Shown here: positions 35,601 to 43,673 of the stretch, piece by piece
Numbering within the stretch: position 1 is the first letter of the stretch
How the letters are laid out: every line of letters starts with the position of its first letter
Origin: Spirosoma radiotolerans
GTDB lineage: Bacteria > Bacteroidota > Bacteroidia > Cytophagales > Spirosomataceae
Assembly: GCF_000974425.1 (NCBI RefSeq)
Contig: NZ_CP010429.1
Coordinates: 2,852,001 to 2,916,000, forward strand
Reading direction: 5' to 3'
DNA: 64,000 nucleotides
Notes under the pieces: model-generated
Seen by the model: the letters and a program-made list of their open reading frames with translations, nothing else
Database searches by the model: none
What the model was told of the DNA's origin: nothing
Translations under genes and position numbers: made by a program

Positions 35601-36799
35601 AGCCGTGGATTCAGATCACGGTGAGCGATACCGGACCCGGCATCGAGCCAGCCCATCTGCCGAGGATCTTTGATCGCTTTTATCAAATTGAGAACCCGCA
35701 GAACGCATCGGGCGGAAATACCGGAATAGGCCTCTCATTGGTGCGGGAATTGGTGGGGCTTATGCAGGGTGGTCTGGCCGTTCGTAATCGGTCCGGCCTG
35801 GATGGGCCCGGCCTGGATGGGCTACTGCTCGATGTGCCCTGCCAGGATGGACCCGGCCAACCCTGGTCGAACAATTCGGGGCAGGCCCTTTACAGCCGGG
35901 GAGCTGAGTTTGTTGTCAGTTTACCCCTCACCCGTCGGGCATCCCAGGCGGAAGGGCCATCTCCCGCACCGTCATCTATACATTCAGCCCAACTCCAGTG
36001 GGGCGAACCCACGCGGGATGTGGCCAGGGAGCGGCCCGTGGTGTTACTGGTGGAAGATAATGAGGACGTAGCCACGTACATCCAGATTTGTCTACAGGAT
36101 GAATACCAGGTGATTCGGGCCGAAAATGGGCAGGTCGGTATCGATCAGGCATTGGCGAGTATTCCGGACCTGATTCTGAGTGATTTGATGATGCCACTTA
36201 AAGATGGCTTTGCACTCTGCGACACCCTGAAGCATGACGAACGGACCAGCCACATTCCCATTGTGTTACTGACGGCCAGGGCTGCGGTGAGTGACCGAAT
36301 CATGGGGTTACGCCGGGGGGCAGATGCCTATCTGGTGAAGCCTTTCTCCCGCGAAGAGTTGAGGGTCGTGTTGAGTAACCAGCTACAGATCCGGCGTCTG
36401 TTACAGCGCTTTTATAGTCAACTAGCCTTGGACGTTGACGGGTCGATTCCGACCGATGCGCCTGAGATGGGGGAAGACCAGTTTCTGATCAGGCTACGCA
36501 GCAACGTACTGCCGCATCTGGATAACCCGGCGCTGGATATTGAGATGATCTGCACGATGATGGGGACGAGTCGCAACTCCCTGCACCGCAAGATGACCGC
36601 TCTGACGGGGCTGTCGATGAACCGATATCTGCGAACACTGCGCCTGCAAAAAGCCAAAGAATTACTTCTGTTACCTGACCTGAACATTACCCAGATCGCC
36701 GATGCGGTAGGCTTCCAGGACCCCAGTTACTTCGGCCGGGTCTTTGCCGAAGAATTCGGCCTCTCGCCCAGTCAGTACCGGGATGTAAACAAAAAATAA
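32633..36799 (+). CDS. Hybrid two-component system regulator (HTCS) with AraC output domain
   Basis: A 1388-residue one-protein signalling system, started here at a TTG that gives a clean signal peptide (IVCILFCLCSVAEAQ). The order is: periplasmic propeller repeats (about 25-680, e.g. ILQDRRGFMWFGT, YADRRGHLWLSSDYG), Y_Y_Y domain (about 682-759), membrane helix (about 766-786), HisKA with FFANISHEFRTP (His about 838), HATPase (about 930-1100), receiver with VEDNED (about 1137) and acceptor Asp in LILSDLMMP, and AraC helix-turn-helix (about 1290-1388). HTCS proteins sense glycan oligosaccharides and switch on a polysaccharide utilisation locus. None with SusCD is adjacent; the next gene encodes a CBM3 protein. 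A Gly/Leu/Asp-rich insert interrupts the end of the HATPase domain. Confidence 0.95.
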   Translation: MKTVRFIVCILFCLCSVAEAQQFAASVQQYGPENGLSHREINAILQDRRGFMWFGTRFGLNRFDGLKFTTYTKERNGLDFDEIASIAEDADGLLWLMGTYKDSKVRISLFNPLTGTAISFDEKFKKYFLTSSLLVGQHVLGSPDGTIFFANYQPAILIAYHPRSGLHYVPLAHYKSLTIHQVTARNTIWATADGNQLVELTQDGRVLHTFRHDPGTINVCLGQPHAGIEFFYTVYRSDTDLQGVQYSVDQLGNRRQLPASLRQGRTAFFSPVYYAFDRSGLIWTGTQLRSDTKGTLLDLKEQLAGQSIDNRCFFADRNGWMWLGTSFGVYQVKVTENYFHRFFYEPTNIQEKAASIRGISVVGNKLYANLEKKGLFSCDLLDGTARKLLVRGISYGLTNSQPGKLNIGQIDLVRYDIRTDSQTLSPLPNGGSIWTMFPCSNQHSLAGGLVGLWLVETKTGQVLPFTRYNQFPELAKSHVLHIGADRQGTLWICATTGLYTVDSSGGITARYWSGGKGRFRLPTDSYQHFYQDTQGLFWLATANAGLIRWNRQQNTYRQFRRTDGLSNDNIYAVYADRRGHLWLSSDYGIMQFDPVRMTTRSYTVQDGITHNEFNRIAHVQAPNGQLYFGGLNGITAFNPPDFEHEKPPITLPLQIVSFRQFDNALDKLVDKTEEVVKSNRIILQPGDRTSVLDFALLNYADAQKNVYAYQFKGLDNEWTYQTEPSIRLSNLPYGEYQLSIKGQAADGQMSSANLAIQVIVQRPFYLRNWFLMIMLVLLIGSVWGWGRWRVWRHQQEQTRLQIQIQAATELIAQQAQDLLRLDETKSRFFANISHEFRTPLTVILGMAASLNQKFDPELRQMAGLIERNGNNLLRLINQILDLSKLEAGEMAIHLERADLVSFVSYVGESFHAIAQAKGVQLQFQSEEAQCEADFNKDKLQDILANLLINALRFTPTGGQIIYRVAVQNSWHSLSAAGYHEELIPTRHLDQPWIQITVSDTGPGIEPAHLPRIFDRFYQIENPQNASGGNTGIGLSLVRELVGLMQGGLAVRNRSGLDGPGLDGLLLDVPCQDGPGQPWSNNSGQALYSRGAEFVVSLPLTRRASQAEGPSPAPSSIHSAQLQWGEPTRDVARERPVVLLVEDNEDVATYIQICLQDEYQVIRAENGQVGIDQALASIPDLILSDLMMPLKDGFALCDTLKHDERTSHIPIVLLTARAAVSDRIMGLRRGADAYLVKPFSREELRVVLSNQLQIRRLLQRFYSQLALDVDGSIPTDAPEMGEDQFLIRLRSNVLPHLDNPALDIEMICTMMGTSRNSLHRKMTALTGLSMNRYLRTLRLQKAKELLLLPDLNITQIADAVGFQDPSYFGRVFAEEFGLSPSQYRDVNKK

Positions 36800-36803
36800 T
36801 CGC

Positions 36804-36846
36804 TTTCACCCCCGGTTGGGACAATTATCCGAGTTTTTGGGTGAAA
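36804..36846 (+). terminator. Inverted repeat after the HTCS gene
   Basis: TTTCACCC (36804-36811) and GGGTGAAA (36839-36846) pair perfectly, starting 5 bases after the stop codon. The loop is long (27 bases) and no T-run follows, so its termination strength is uncertain. Confidence 0.4.
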
Positions 36847-37021
36847 TCTCCGACTGCTTTGCTGACGAAACGCCTAATCTTGCCCCAGCGATAAATGGGA
36901 CATTTTGATTCGCTACGTCCTGTACATCCGCTATTAACCCACATTGGGCTCTACCAGCGGTAAAAACTTGTTGTTCGTACTATTTTCACTTTTTATTAAT
37001 TACCTTTTTACCAATGTTTGT

Positions 37022-40000
37022 ATGACCATTTCTACTGTACCGAAACTAACTTCGAGGAACCTGGATGATGGGTTTCTTAGCAGCGTGACTTCATTACGCG
37101 CTAGACGACTAGGCCCAAGGATGCCCCTCGTTTGGTTGAGTCTGCTGACCGTTTTGTTAACCCTAACCAGGGCAAATGCTCAGAACCCCTGCTTTAGCCC
37201 AACCATACCCACTATTTCCACCACACAAACGTCCATCTGTGCTGGAACCAGCACCATTTTACGAATCCAGAGCGGCAGTCTCAACGACGCAACCAACTGG
37301 AAATGGTACTCGGGGAGCTGCGGAGGCACGCCGGCCGGTACCGGCTCATCCATACAAGTGAGCCCTCAATCGACGACGACCTACTATGTCCGGGGGGAAG
37401 GGAACTGTGTCACCCCCGGTGCGTGCGCATCGCAACAAATCACAGTCAGTGCGCCCTTCTTCCCAAGCTTGGGCAACAACGGCCCCTTAACCTGCGCCAA
37501 GACCAGCGTCACGCTGACAACTAACGGCGGACCGTCGGGTGCCACGTATACCTACAGCGGTGGCGCTCAAGCCAATTCGGCCAACCCGGCCACCGCTACG
37601 GCCAGCCAGAGTGGTCCTTACAGTGTGACCGTGGCAGTGTCCGGGGGCTGCTCCGCCATCGCGACGACGACGGTCACCAGTAACACGGTGGCCCCTACCG
37701 TTGTTGTAACGCCAAGCAGTCAGACCATCTGTTCGGGCCAGACAGCGACCTTTACGGCCTCGGGTGCCGACACCTACACCTGGAGCACCGGGGCTACCAC
37801 CGCCAGTACTGCCGCCAGCACTCCCGGCTCCTACTCGGTCACCGGTACCCGGGCTAGTAATGGCTGTAGCGCCATGGCCACGGGCCAGCTCACCGTCTTG
37901 CCAACGCCGACGCTAAGTCTGGATAACACCCGCACTTCATCTTCCTCCCGCTGCGATACGCCCAACGGTCAAATCGGCTTTACCACCAATGTGGCCGGGG
38001 GGGACTACTCGGTGAGCTATCGCACCAGCCAGTTGACTGACGTGCAGACCAAAACCGTCACCGTAGCCGACAGCCGCTTCGTGCTGTCGGGGCTGAGTGG
38101 CGGCAGTTATTACGGCTTTAGCCTGACCAGTGCTGGTTGCACGGGCACCAATAGTGTGACGGTGACGCTGACCAACCCCGTGCCACCTAGTGTGAGCATC
38201 AGTCCGGCTTCTCAAACCATCTGCCAGGGCCAAACGGCGAACTTTACAGCTCAGGGCGGGGATGCCTACAGCTGGAGTACGGGGGCCACCACCGCCAGCC
38301 TCTCGGTTAGTGTGAGCGGGGCCTACTCGGTGACAGCTACGGCCAGCAATGGCTGCTCGGCTACGGCCACGGCGAGCCTAACGGTCAATCCCCTGCCGAT
38401 GGTGTACGCCGTGACCGGCGGGGGCGCCTACTGTGCCGGCAGCAGCGGCATTGGCGTGGGCTTGTCGGGCTCTGAGTCGGGGGTCAACTACCAACTCCAA
38501 CGCGATGGCAACCCGGTGGGCTCGCCCCTGGCCGGCACTGGTAGCGCCCTGAGCTTCAGTCCCCAGACCACTGGTAGCTATACCGTGCTGGCTACCAATG
38601 CCAGCACCAGCTGTCAGCAAGCTATGAACGGGTCGACCACGGTCACCATCACGCCCCAGCCCTCGGCGCCCATGATCGTCACCCAGAGTGGTTATGCCTA
38701 CCCGGCGGGGGTGAGCAGCCTGACCATCGCCCAGAACGTGGGGCCCGTCAGCCTGACGGTTGCGGGCTGCTCGGGAGGCATGCTCATGGCCAACGGCAAC
38801 GCGGCCAGCAGCTTCACTGTCTCCACGGCCATGACGGGCACCCAGACCTACACCGCCACCTGCACCCAGGGCGGTTGTACCAGCCCGGTGGGTAGCTTCC
38901 AACTCACGGTGCTACCCACCACCCTCTCGGTGCTGCACCAGGACGTGGACTACGGCCAGACCCAGGACCAGATCATCAAGCCATTTCTGAAGCTAGCCAA
39001 TGCCGGCGGGCAGCCCGTGCCCTACGGCGAGCTAACGGTCCGCTACTGGTTCACCTCCGAAGGCAATTCACCGCCCACGGACTTTCAGCTTTACTACGCC
39101 CAGCTAGGGGCCGTCACCATGAAGTATGTTCCCCTGGCCCAGCCCCGACAGGGGGCCTTTGGCTACGTCGAGTACAGCTTCCCCGGGGGCGGCAGCTTGC
39201 CGGCCAACGGCAACTCGGGACCCATCGAGAATGGCATTCTGAAGAAGGACCGCAGCAACTTCAACGAAACCGACGACTACTCCTACCAGCCTAACCGGGA
39301 CTATCTGCCCAACGCCCGTATCACCGCCTATCGGAACGGCGTGATCGTCTGGGGCCAGGAGCCAACCCCGGTGGCCTCCCAGACCGCCGTGCAGGTGTAC
39401 TCGGCCGCCAAGGATGGAGGGATTACCTCCCAGATCCAGACCCGGCTGGAGCTGCGCAATACGGGCAACGTAGCGCTGCCAGTCTCGGCTCTCAAGCTGC
39501 GCTACTACTTTACCTCTGATAACGGTCAGACGGCCAATGTGTACGTGGATTATGCTGATCTGGGGGCCAGCAATGTGCAGGCCCGTGTGGTTCGCTTAGC
39601 CGCGCCGGTCAACGGAGCCGATAGCTATGTCGAGCTAAGCTTCCCGGGCAACCCCCGACAACTGGGCCCCCTGAGCAGCTTAGGGGTGATTGACTTCCGG
39701 TTGGTACGCTCGGACTTTGGCTTGTTTAATCAGGGCAATGACTATTCGTATGCGCCCATCTACGGGCCGGTGGGGCTGAACAACCGGGTGACCGTACTGT
39801 TGAACAACACGCTGATTTTTGGCACTCCGCCCTCGGGGGCACCGGCCCGGGTAGGTGCGCCCGAGCCGGTGTTAGCTTTGCAGGCCAAGGTGCTGGGCAA
39901 CCCGGTGGTGGGTAGTCAGGCCGAAGTAGAGATTACAGGCGTGGTTGGTCAAGCGGTTACTCTGAGGCTGGTGGATTTGCAGGGCCGGACCGTCCATGAG

Positions 40001-40126
40001 CAGCGCATCGAGCAGGCGGGTGAGACTGAGTTGGTGAGTCTGCCGCTAGGCCAGAGCCGGGGACTGTTGCTGCTGAACGTAAGCACGGCCAGCCAGCAAC
40101 AGCGTTTGAAGCTAGTACGGCCATAA
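37022..40126 (+). CDS. Secreted Ig-like repeat protein with two CBM3 modules and a T9SS sorting domain
   Basis: I chose the ATG at 37022 (MTISTVPKL) over a TTG at 36944; both precede the signal peptide (LVWLSLLTVLLTLTRANAQ). The 1034-residue protein has Ig/PKD-like repeats (about 56-626), including two close copies with the pattern SQTIC.GQTA.FTA.G.D.Y.WSTGATTAS. Two family 3 carbohydrate-binding modules follow (about 634-780, VRYWFTSEG...DDYSY...VIVWGQEP; about 786-936, LRYYFTSDNG...NDYSYAP...TLIFGTPP), then a C-terminal type IX secretion domain. CBM3 modules bind crystalline cellulose or chitin. No catalytic domain is present, so it may be an adhesin or substrate-docking protein. Base composition is clearly more GC-rich than its neighbours. 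Confidence 0.88.
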   Translation: MTISTVPKLTSRNLDDGFLSSVTSLRARRLGPRMPLVWLSLLTVLLTLTRANAQNPCFSPTIPTISTTQTSICAGTSTILRIQSGSLNDATNWKWYSGSCGGTPAGTGSSIQVSPQSTTTYYVRGEGNCVTPGACASQQITVSAPFFPSLGNNGPLTCAKTSVTLTTNGGPSGATYTYSGGAQANSANPATATASQSGPYSVTVAVSGGCSAIATTTVTSNTVAPTVVVTPSSQTICSGQTATFTASGADTYTWSTGATTASTAASTPGSYSVTGTRASNGCSAMATGQLTVLPTPTLSLDNTRTSSSSRCDTPNGQIGFTTNVAGGDYSVSYRTSQLTDVQTKTVTVADSRFVLSGLSGGSYYGFSLTSAGCTGTNSVTVTLTNPVPPSVSISPASQTICQGQTANFTAQGGDAYSWSTGATTASLSVSVSGAYSVTATASNGCSATATASLTVNPLPMVYAVTGGGAYCAGSSGIGVGLSGSESGVNYQLQRDGNPVGSPLAGTGSALSFSPQTTGSYTVLATNASTSCQQAMNGSTTVTITPQPSAPMIVTQSGYAYPAGVSSLTIAQNVGPVSLTVAGCSGGMLMANGNAASSFTVSTAMTGTQTYTATCTQGGCTSPVGSFQLTVLPTTLSVLHQDVDYGQTQDQIIKPFLKLANAGGQPVPYGELTVRYWFTSEGNSPPTDFQLYYAQLGAVTMKYVPLAQPRQGAFGYVEYSFPGGGSLPANGNSGPIENGILKKDRSNFNETDDYSYQPNRDYLPNARITAYRNGVIVWGQEPTPVASQTAVQVYSAAKDGGITSQIQTRLELRNTGNVALPVSALKLRYYFTSDNGQTANVYVDYADLGASNVQARVVRLAAPVNGADSYVELSFPGNPRQLGPLSSLGVIDFRLVRSDFGLFNQGNDYSYAPIYGPVGLNNRVTVLLNNTLIFGTPPSGAPARVGAPEPVLALQAKVLGNPVVGSQAEVEITGVVGQAVTLRLVDLQGRTVHEQRIEQAGETELVSLPLGQSRGLLLLNVSTASQQQRLKLVRP

Positions 40127-40149
40127 CATACAGTTAGAAGAAAAGCGGT

Positions 40150-40184
40150 AAACGCCTGCCTCGCTTGGGGTGGGCGTTTCTTTT
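40150..40184 (+). terminator. Rho-independent terminator of the CBM3 gene
   Basis: AAACGCC (40150-40156) and GGCGTTT (40173-40179) form a 7-bp stem followed by CTTTT, 24 bp after the stop. Confidence 0.7.
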
Positions 40185-40195
40185 GCAGAGGCACT

Positions 40196-40232
40196 ATCTC
40201 ATAAATTGCTCTAAGTATGAGATTGAGGAGCA
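40196..40232 (+). repeat. Dispersed intergenic repeat, copy 8
   Basis: ATCTCATA at 40196-40203 pairs perfectly with TATGAGAT at 40216-40223, with TTGCTC in the loop. This stem differs from that of copy 12 (GTCTCAC/GTGAGAC) at paired positions, which is the covariation that supports a conserved hairpin. Confidence 0.65.
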
Positions 40233-40873
40233 TTTGACAGTTGGTTACGGTCCCGCTCCGCCATGAAGATTTATTGGGGAGTATCACTGCGAGGTAGCAG
40301 TAGGTATGCAGACCTAGGGCCAACCGTCCGTTCCATACTTTTCTACGATACTACCCCGCCTTCCAATCCATGTCTCTTTAAAATCGTACGATAAAAGGCC
40401 AATCTATTAAATTTGATGGGCAGCGTAAGCGCTTAATAGTCATACTGTTGTGCTCATTTTAGGGACTCACAAAAACGTTTTTTTACCTTTTTTTAGTGGT
40501 GGGAAAAGTAGACACTAAACGCGGCTTCCTGATTCAAGTGACTGCTCACTCCATTAGCGCCATCCAGAGGCACTTCGGCTAGGATCAAACGCTGTCAAAT
40601 CTCCCTAAAGGCATCGGTGGCCATGTCGCGCTAATCGGGCTGGATAGCCCGTCTCCCCTTCCAGTAAAAGGTAACTTGATAATACCCTTGCTTGCAGGCA
40701 TTTTACCGCTTGCTCAGTGGGTGTAAAGGGTTATGGCGTAGCGCAAAATGGTTGGCGAAATTTGACCTAGCAATCAACTGTTTTCTTTTCGCAACATCGG
40801 CGCTGACTGTCTGAAGGCTAGTTTATTCACCCTACCGCTCACCATTCGTGGGTGGAAATAACGACGAAAAAAA
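40233..40873. other. Intergenic region between the CBM3 and lipoprotein genes
   Basis: No accepted gene. A short frame near 40505-40588 (KVDTKRGFLIQVTAHS) faintly resembles DDE transposases of the IS4/IS5 type, but it is too short to call. The last 60 bases before 40874 probably hold the lipoprotein promoter. Confidence 0.4.
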
Positions 40874-41353
40874 ATGAAGACGACTCGGCTCATTGCCTTA
40901 ATCTGTTTGACGTGCTTAGGATGCTCCAAACAAAAAGACACCACCCCAATCCCTACGGTGGACTTAGTCGGAACCTGGGAATTAGTGACCTTTACCGTCG
41001 ATCCGACACCGATTAATGGCACATCCGATTATTTGGCCTATTTACGGCAGATCTTCGGTTATAATTGCTCCCAGATTGAGTTTTACTACAATTTTAAGAG
41101 CGATAACACCTTCACTGAAACGGCAACGAGCACCTGCCAGTCTTCGGGTACCACAACTGATACCGTCCTGGAAGGAACATGGGCCGTGACTCAGACCACG
41201 TTAAGTCTAACGGTGGATGATGGGACGGGTACCAACCAAACCAATACCTACAAACTGGATGCTCATCCAGCCACAGCGGGCAAGTATGCCTATATAAATC
41301 TAACGTTCACCAATAGCGGCACAACTTACTTTATAAGTCTGAACAAGCAATAA
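40874..41353 (+). CDS. Lipocalin-like lipoprotein
   Basis: A 159-residue lipoprotein: the signal MKTTRLIALICLTCLGC carries the lipobox CLGC at residues 14-17. The mature part starts with a linker (DTTPIPTVD), then LVGTWELVTFTVDP and further strand patterns (NFKSDNTFTETATSTC, LEGTWAVTQTTLSLTVDDG) typical of the small lipocalin-like domains common in Bacteroidota. Two Cys near the middle (NCSQIEF, STCQSSG) could form a disulfide. It stands alone, and no function beyond surface or periplasmic ligand binding can be suggested. Confidence 0.82.
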   Translation: MKTTRLIALICLTCLGCSKQKDTTPIPTVDLVGTWELVTFTVDPTPINGTSDYLAYLRQIFGYNCSQIEFYYNFKSDNTFTETATSTCQSSGTTTDTVLEGTWAVTQTTLSLTVDDGTGTNQTNTYKLDAHPATAGKYAYINLTFTNSGTTYFISLNKQ

Positions 41354-41497
41354 GGAGAACCATTTCATGAACGCTTTTCGACTTATAAAAGAAAGGATAG
41401 GATACCATTGTAAGTCACAATGAGCGTCTATCATCCTAATGTGGTTATCTTTAACCTTGAACGTCCTTTCGTTTAATAAGTGTTAGACGTCATTGAA

Positions 41498-41533
41498 TTA
41501 ACATTTAGCAAACGTTCGTTTAATAAATGTTAA
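41498..41533. repeat. 36-base inverted repeat
   Basis: TTAACATTTA-GC-AAACG-TT-CGTTT-AA-TAAATGTTAA is symmetric except for one 2-base internal mismatch. Its right half (CGTTTAATAAATGTTA) is repeated with 2 changes at 41470-41485 (CGTTTAATAAGTGTTA). The layout is like a pair of operator sites. It lies about 145 bp after the lipoprotein stop and is not positioned as its terminator. Confidence 0.55.
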
Positions 41534-41902
41534 ATTGGCTACAGCTACAATATTCTACTTTAGACCCACTGGCTTTTCCTGAAAGATTTTTGCGCAACCT
41601 GCTGCATAAAGGGCATCTAGCTATAGCGTCAGATGTTGATCTTGTGTAGAGACACGAACGTAACCTAACTTGATGATATAGTAGTATCTAACTCACGTCA
41701 AGGACGTGAATGTGAGAAACCTATTGTCGATCCAGGAAGCAGGTTGTTGGTGTTGAAGGTACAGAATTTTCAGGTTGTTCGGCTAACAAAAAGAAGGATG
41801 CTACTAAGCTCTTTAGAAAGGAGGGGCCTCCTATAAATGACTGATCAATTAGATCAGTTATCCTTCACTTTTAAACTGTTCACGAAGAGGTTCAATTTGC
41901 GC

Positions 41903-42031
41903 CTAATCCTTGCTCATCCGCATTAACAACGTTTCCAGTGAATACGATTCTTCGGAAAGGCCCTTAAAGGCAACGGCCGGACGGAAATGCTGAATGTTTG
42001 GCATCCACGCATTTTCATACAAAGCTTCCAT
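41903..42031 (-). CDS. Possible 42-residue small protein or gene remnant
   Basis: ATG at 42031 to TAG at 41903. The product begins MEALYENAWMPNIQHFRPAV and ends in LETLLMRMSKD; it has protein-like composition with three Trp/Phe and balanced charge. In-frame codons continue upstream only 9 residues to a stop, so a longer parent gene would have to be broken. No family recognised. It may be the C-terminal end of a lost gene or chance. Confidence 0.25.
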   Translation of the reverse strand: MEALYENAWMPNIQHFRPAVAFKGLSEESYSLETLLMRMSKD

Positions 42032-42113
42032 TAACTCATTGCAGCTTGTAACACGTACTTAAGCTGTAGACTTGGCAAGGAAACGATCTGCCGGGACCTA
42101 TTGTGGCCGTTTG

Positions 42114-42156
42114 TATTTATCCTACCTGACGTTTTTGGCGACAGGTAGGATAAATA
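42114..42156 (-). terminator. Strong hairpin after the Gly/Ser/Thr-rich gene
   Basis: TATTTATCCTACCTG (42114-42128) and CAGGTAGGATAAATA (42142-42156) are perfect 15-bp arms around a 13-base loop, one base from the minus-strand stop codon. No T-run follows on the minus strand. Confidence 0.6.
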
Positions 42157-42157
42157 T

Positions 42158-42565
42158 TTACTGTTTTTTAGCTGATTTAGTCGATGTATTGCTGGTCGAT
42201 CCTTTACCAGCCGTACTACCAGCCGCTCCACTTCCAGATGGGCTGCCTGTCGCTCCACTTCCTGACGTATTGCCGGTCGTTCCAATTCTAGCTGTACTGC
42301 CGGTTGCTCCACTTCGATCAGGGATACCGGCGGCCTGTTGATTGACACGTTTGCCACCCGCTTTATTACCACCCGATTGGCTACTGGCACTGCTGGACCC
42401 AGTACTCATTGTCGCCCCCTTTTTCTGAGCAGGCCCTTTACCGCCTTGCTTGGAAGCGCCCTGGGTCGTTGCTTGCTGACCAGATGTATTACCCCCTGCC
42501 TGTGCCAACCCTCTCACAGAAGCTACCGCCATTAGCAGCGCAACCGTCATTACTATCGTTTTCAT
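42158..42565 (-). CDS. Secreted Gly/Ser/Thr-rich low-complexity protein
   Basis: A 135-residue protein with a clear signal peptide (MTVALLMAVASVRGLAQ) and a mature part made almost only of Gly, Ser, Thr, Ala, Gln and Lys. The second half is a degenerate repeat of about five residues (GATGS, GTTGN, GATGS, GAAGS) and the tail is basic (SAKKQ). There are no aromatic residues or Cys in the mature protein, so it is likely disordered. The repeats align with imperfect tandem DNA repeats between about 42190 and 42310. Function unknown; a cell-envelope or matrix filler is a guess. Confidence 0.65.
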   Translation of the reverse strand: MKTIVMTVALLMAVASVRGLAQAGGNTSGQQATTQGASKQGGKGPAQKKGATMSTGSSSASSQSGGNKAGGKRVNQQAAGIPDRSGATGSTARIGTTGNTSGSGATGSPSGSGAAGSTAGKGSTSNTSTKSAKKQ

Positions 42566-42974
42566 ACGTTGGTTTTAATTATGGTTTTATTGTCACCATT
42601 TGTTTAACCCGTTTAACCACCAAAGCGGATTTCAAAATGCTGGGGTACTGAGGAAACGGGTTTAGTGGCTGATTCACCTGTGTTTAATTTGCCTAGGCAG
42701 GCTTGCGTTGCGTTAACAGGCCAGCTCCTGGTTCCAATAAACCGAGTGCTAGGTGTGACTAGTAGATACGTTTTGCGGTAGTAACTGAACTGCGCTAATC
42801 AACAAAATTTGTTATAAACTAAATTACTACAAGTTATTTATTACTAATGGCTTACACCTTAAGATATATATACTTCCGTTCGTCAATACCTATTATCAAG
42901 ACCGTTCAGTCCTTATCAAATTTTCAAAAGGTCTTACTCTGTCAAATTTAGCAGGTCTTGTTACGCTTGTTTCC
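42566..42974. other. Intergenic region between sigma-factor and Gly/Ser/Thr-rich genes
   Basis: No gene seen. AACCCGTTT (about 42606) and AAACGGGTT (about 42655) form a 9-bp inverted repeat, and AACAAAATTTGTT near 42801 is a small odd palindrome. The AT-rich part (42800-42890) could hold regulatory sites. Confidence 0.4.
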
Positions 42975-43634
42975 TTATTTAGACAAAAAGTCAAGAATAA
43001 GAAAAAGGATTATAGGCCAGCTTTCCCGTAGTTTGGCCAAAGCCCGCTGAACTAAGTTACTAACGGATTGAGGTCGAATGGTCAGTATGTCCGCTATTTC
43101 TTCAATAGTAAGACTCTGAAAATAACGTAAGTAAATTACCTCCCGCTGCCGCAAGGGGAGATGAGCCAGACGTTCGTCTACCTCATTTCTGACATTCACT
43201 TCGGTTTCCTGCTGGATGTAGTGATCTTCAGCAGAGAATTCCATGTTATATTCCTGAGTGTCGTCCTGAATAGTTGGGTTACGTGGAAAATTCTGCATCG
43301 CTTTAAAAAGCTGATGTCGAAAGGCTTTTAAAAGGTAAAATTTTACGGAGGGCGTATCCTTAAGTGTACGGCGGCTTACCCACAACCGAACTAACACATC
43401 TTGAAGGGCATCTTCAACTATTTGTCTATCAGACGTAAATTTCTGTCCATAGTGAATAAGCTTGGCATAATAACGGTTGGCCATCGTCGTGTAAGCGTCC
43501 TCGTCGCCCTCTCGAAAAAGGCGCCAAAGCTCTGAGTCGTCCGTGTTTTTGCTAAATTGAGCCAAGAAGTAACGTCGAGGAGTAAACCTGTTTAAAAATT
43601 TCGATCTTCGACTGGTAGAGTAAGTCAAAGGCAC
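42975..43634 (-). CDS. ECF (FecI-type) RNA polymerase sigma factor
   Basis: A 219-residue frame from a GTG at 43634. The sigma-70 region 2 (LFREGDEDAYTTMANRYY, EDALQDVLVRLWVSR) and region 4 (LPLRQREVIYLRYFQSLTIEEIADIL, VSNLVQRALAKLRE) are complete. The first 23 residues are basic and unlike the family. A TTG at 43565 (AQFSKNTDDSELW) would give 197 residues, which is the usual ECF length. It should direct transcription of the FecR/SusC/SusD locus upstream on the same strand. It lies at the 3' end of that locus, 39 bp after the GH78 gene, and not beside FecR as is usual. Confidence 0.92.
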   Translation of the reverse strand: MPLTYSTSRRSKFLNRFTPRRYFLAQFSKNTDDSELWRLFREGDEDAYTTMANRYYAKLIHYGQKFTSDRQIVEDALQDVLVRLWVSRRTLKDTPSVKFYLLKAFRHQLFKAMQNFPRNPTIQDDTQEYNMEFSAEDHYIQQETEVNVRNEVDERLAHLPLRQREVIYLRYFQSLTIEEIADILTIRPQSVSNLVQRALAKLRESWPIILFLILDFLSK

Positions 43635-43673
43635 TACCGGATGTTCAGTTAGTCAGCCTTCCTGACATACGTG

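Larger units (their letters stand above)
41354..42113. other. Long intergenic region with inverted and direct repeats
   Basis: Holds the 36-base palindrome at 41498-41533, a related direct repeat at 41470-41487, a small ACTGATC/GATCAGT stem near 41841-41859, and one possible 42-codon frame (41903-42031, minus). Otherwise no gene seen. Confidence 0.5.

Noticed and set aside
36783..36796. Third GntR-type palindrome (GTAAACAAAA)
   Set aside because: Only 10 of 14 bases match and it lies inside the last codons of the HTCS gene.
36800..36910. Possible thirteenth copy of the dispersed repeat
   Set aside because: Only ATAAATGGG and a weak ACATTTTG resemble the right end; the left half and TGAGACGA core are absent.
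37700..38400. CRISPR-like or tandem DNA repeat
   Set aside because: The similarity comes from two Ig-like protein repeats in one coding frame, not from a regular repeat-spacer array.
40505..40620. Possible IS4/IS5-type transposase fragment
   Set aside because: Only about 25 residues show a vague VDTxGFLxxVTAHS-like pattern and no catalytic context or inverted repeats were found.
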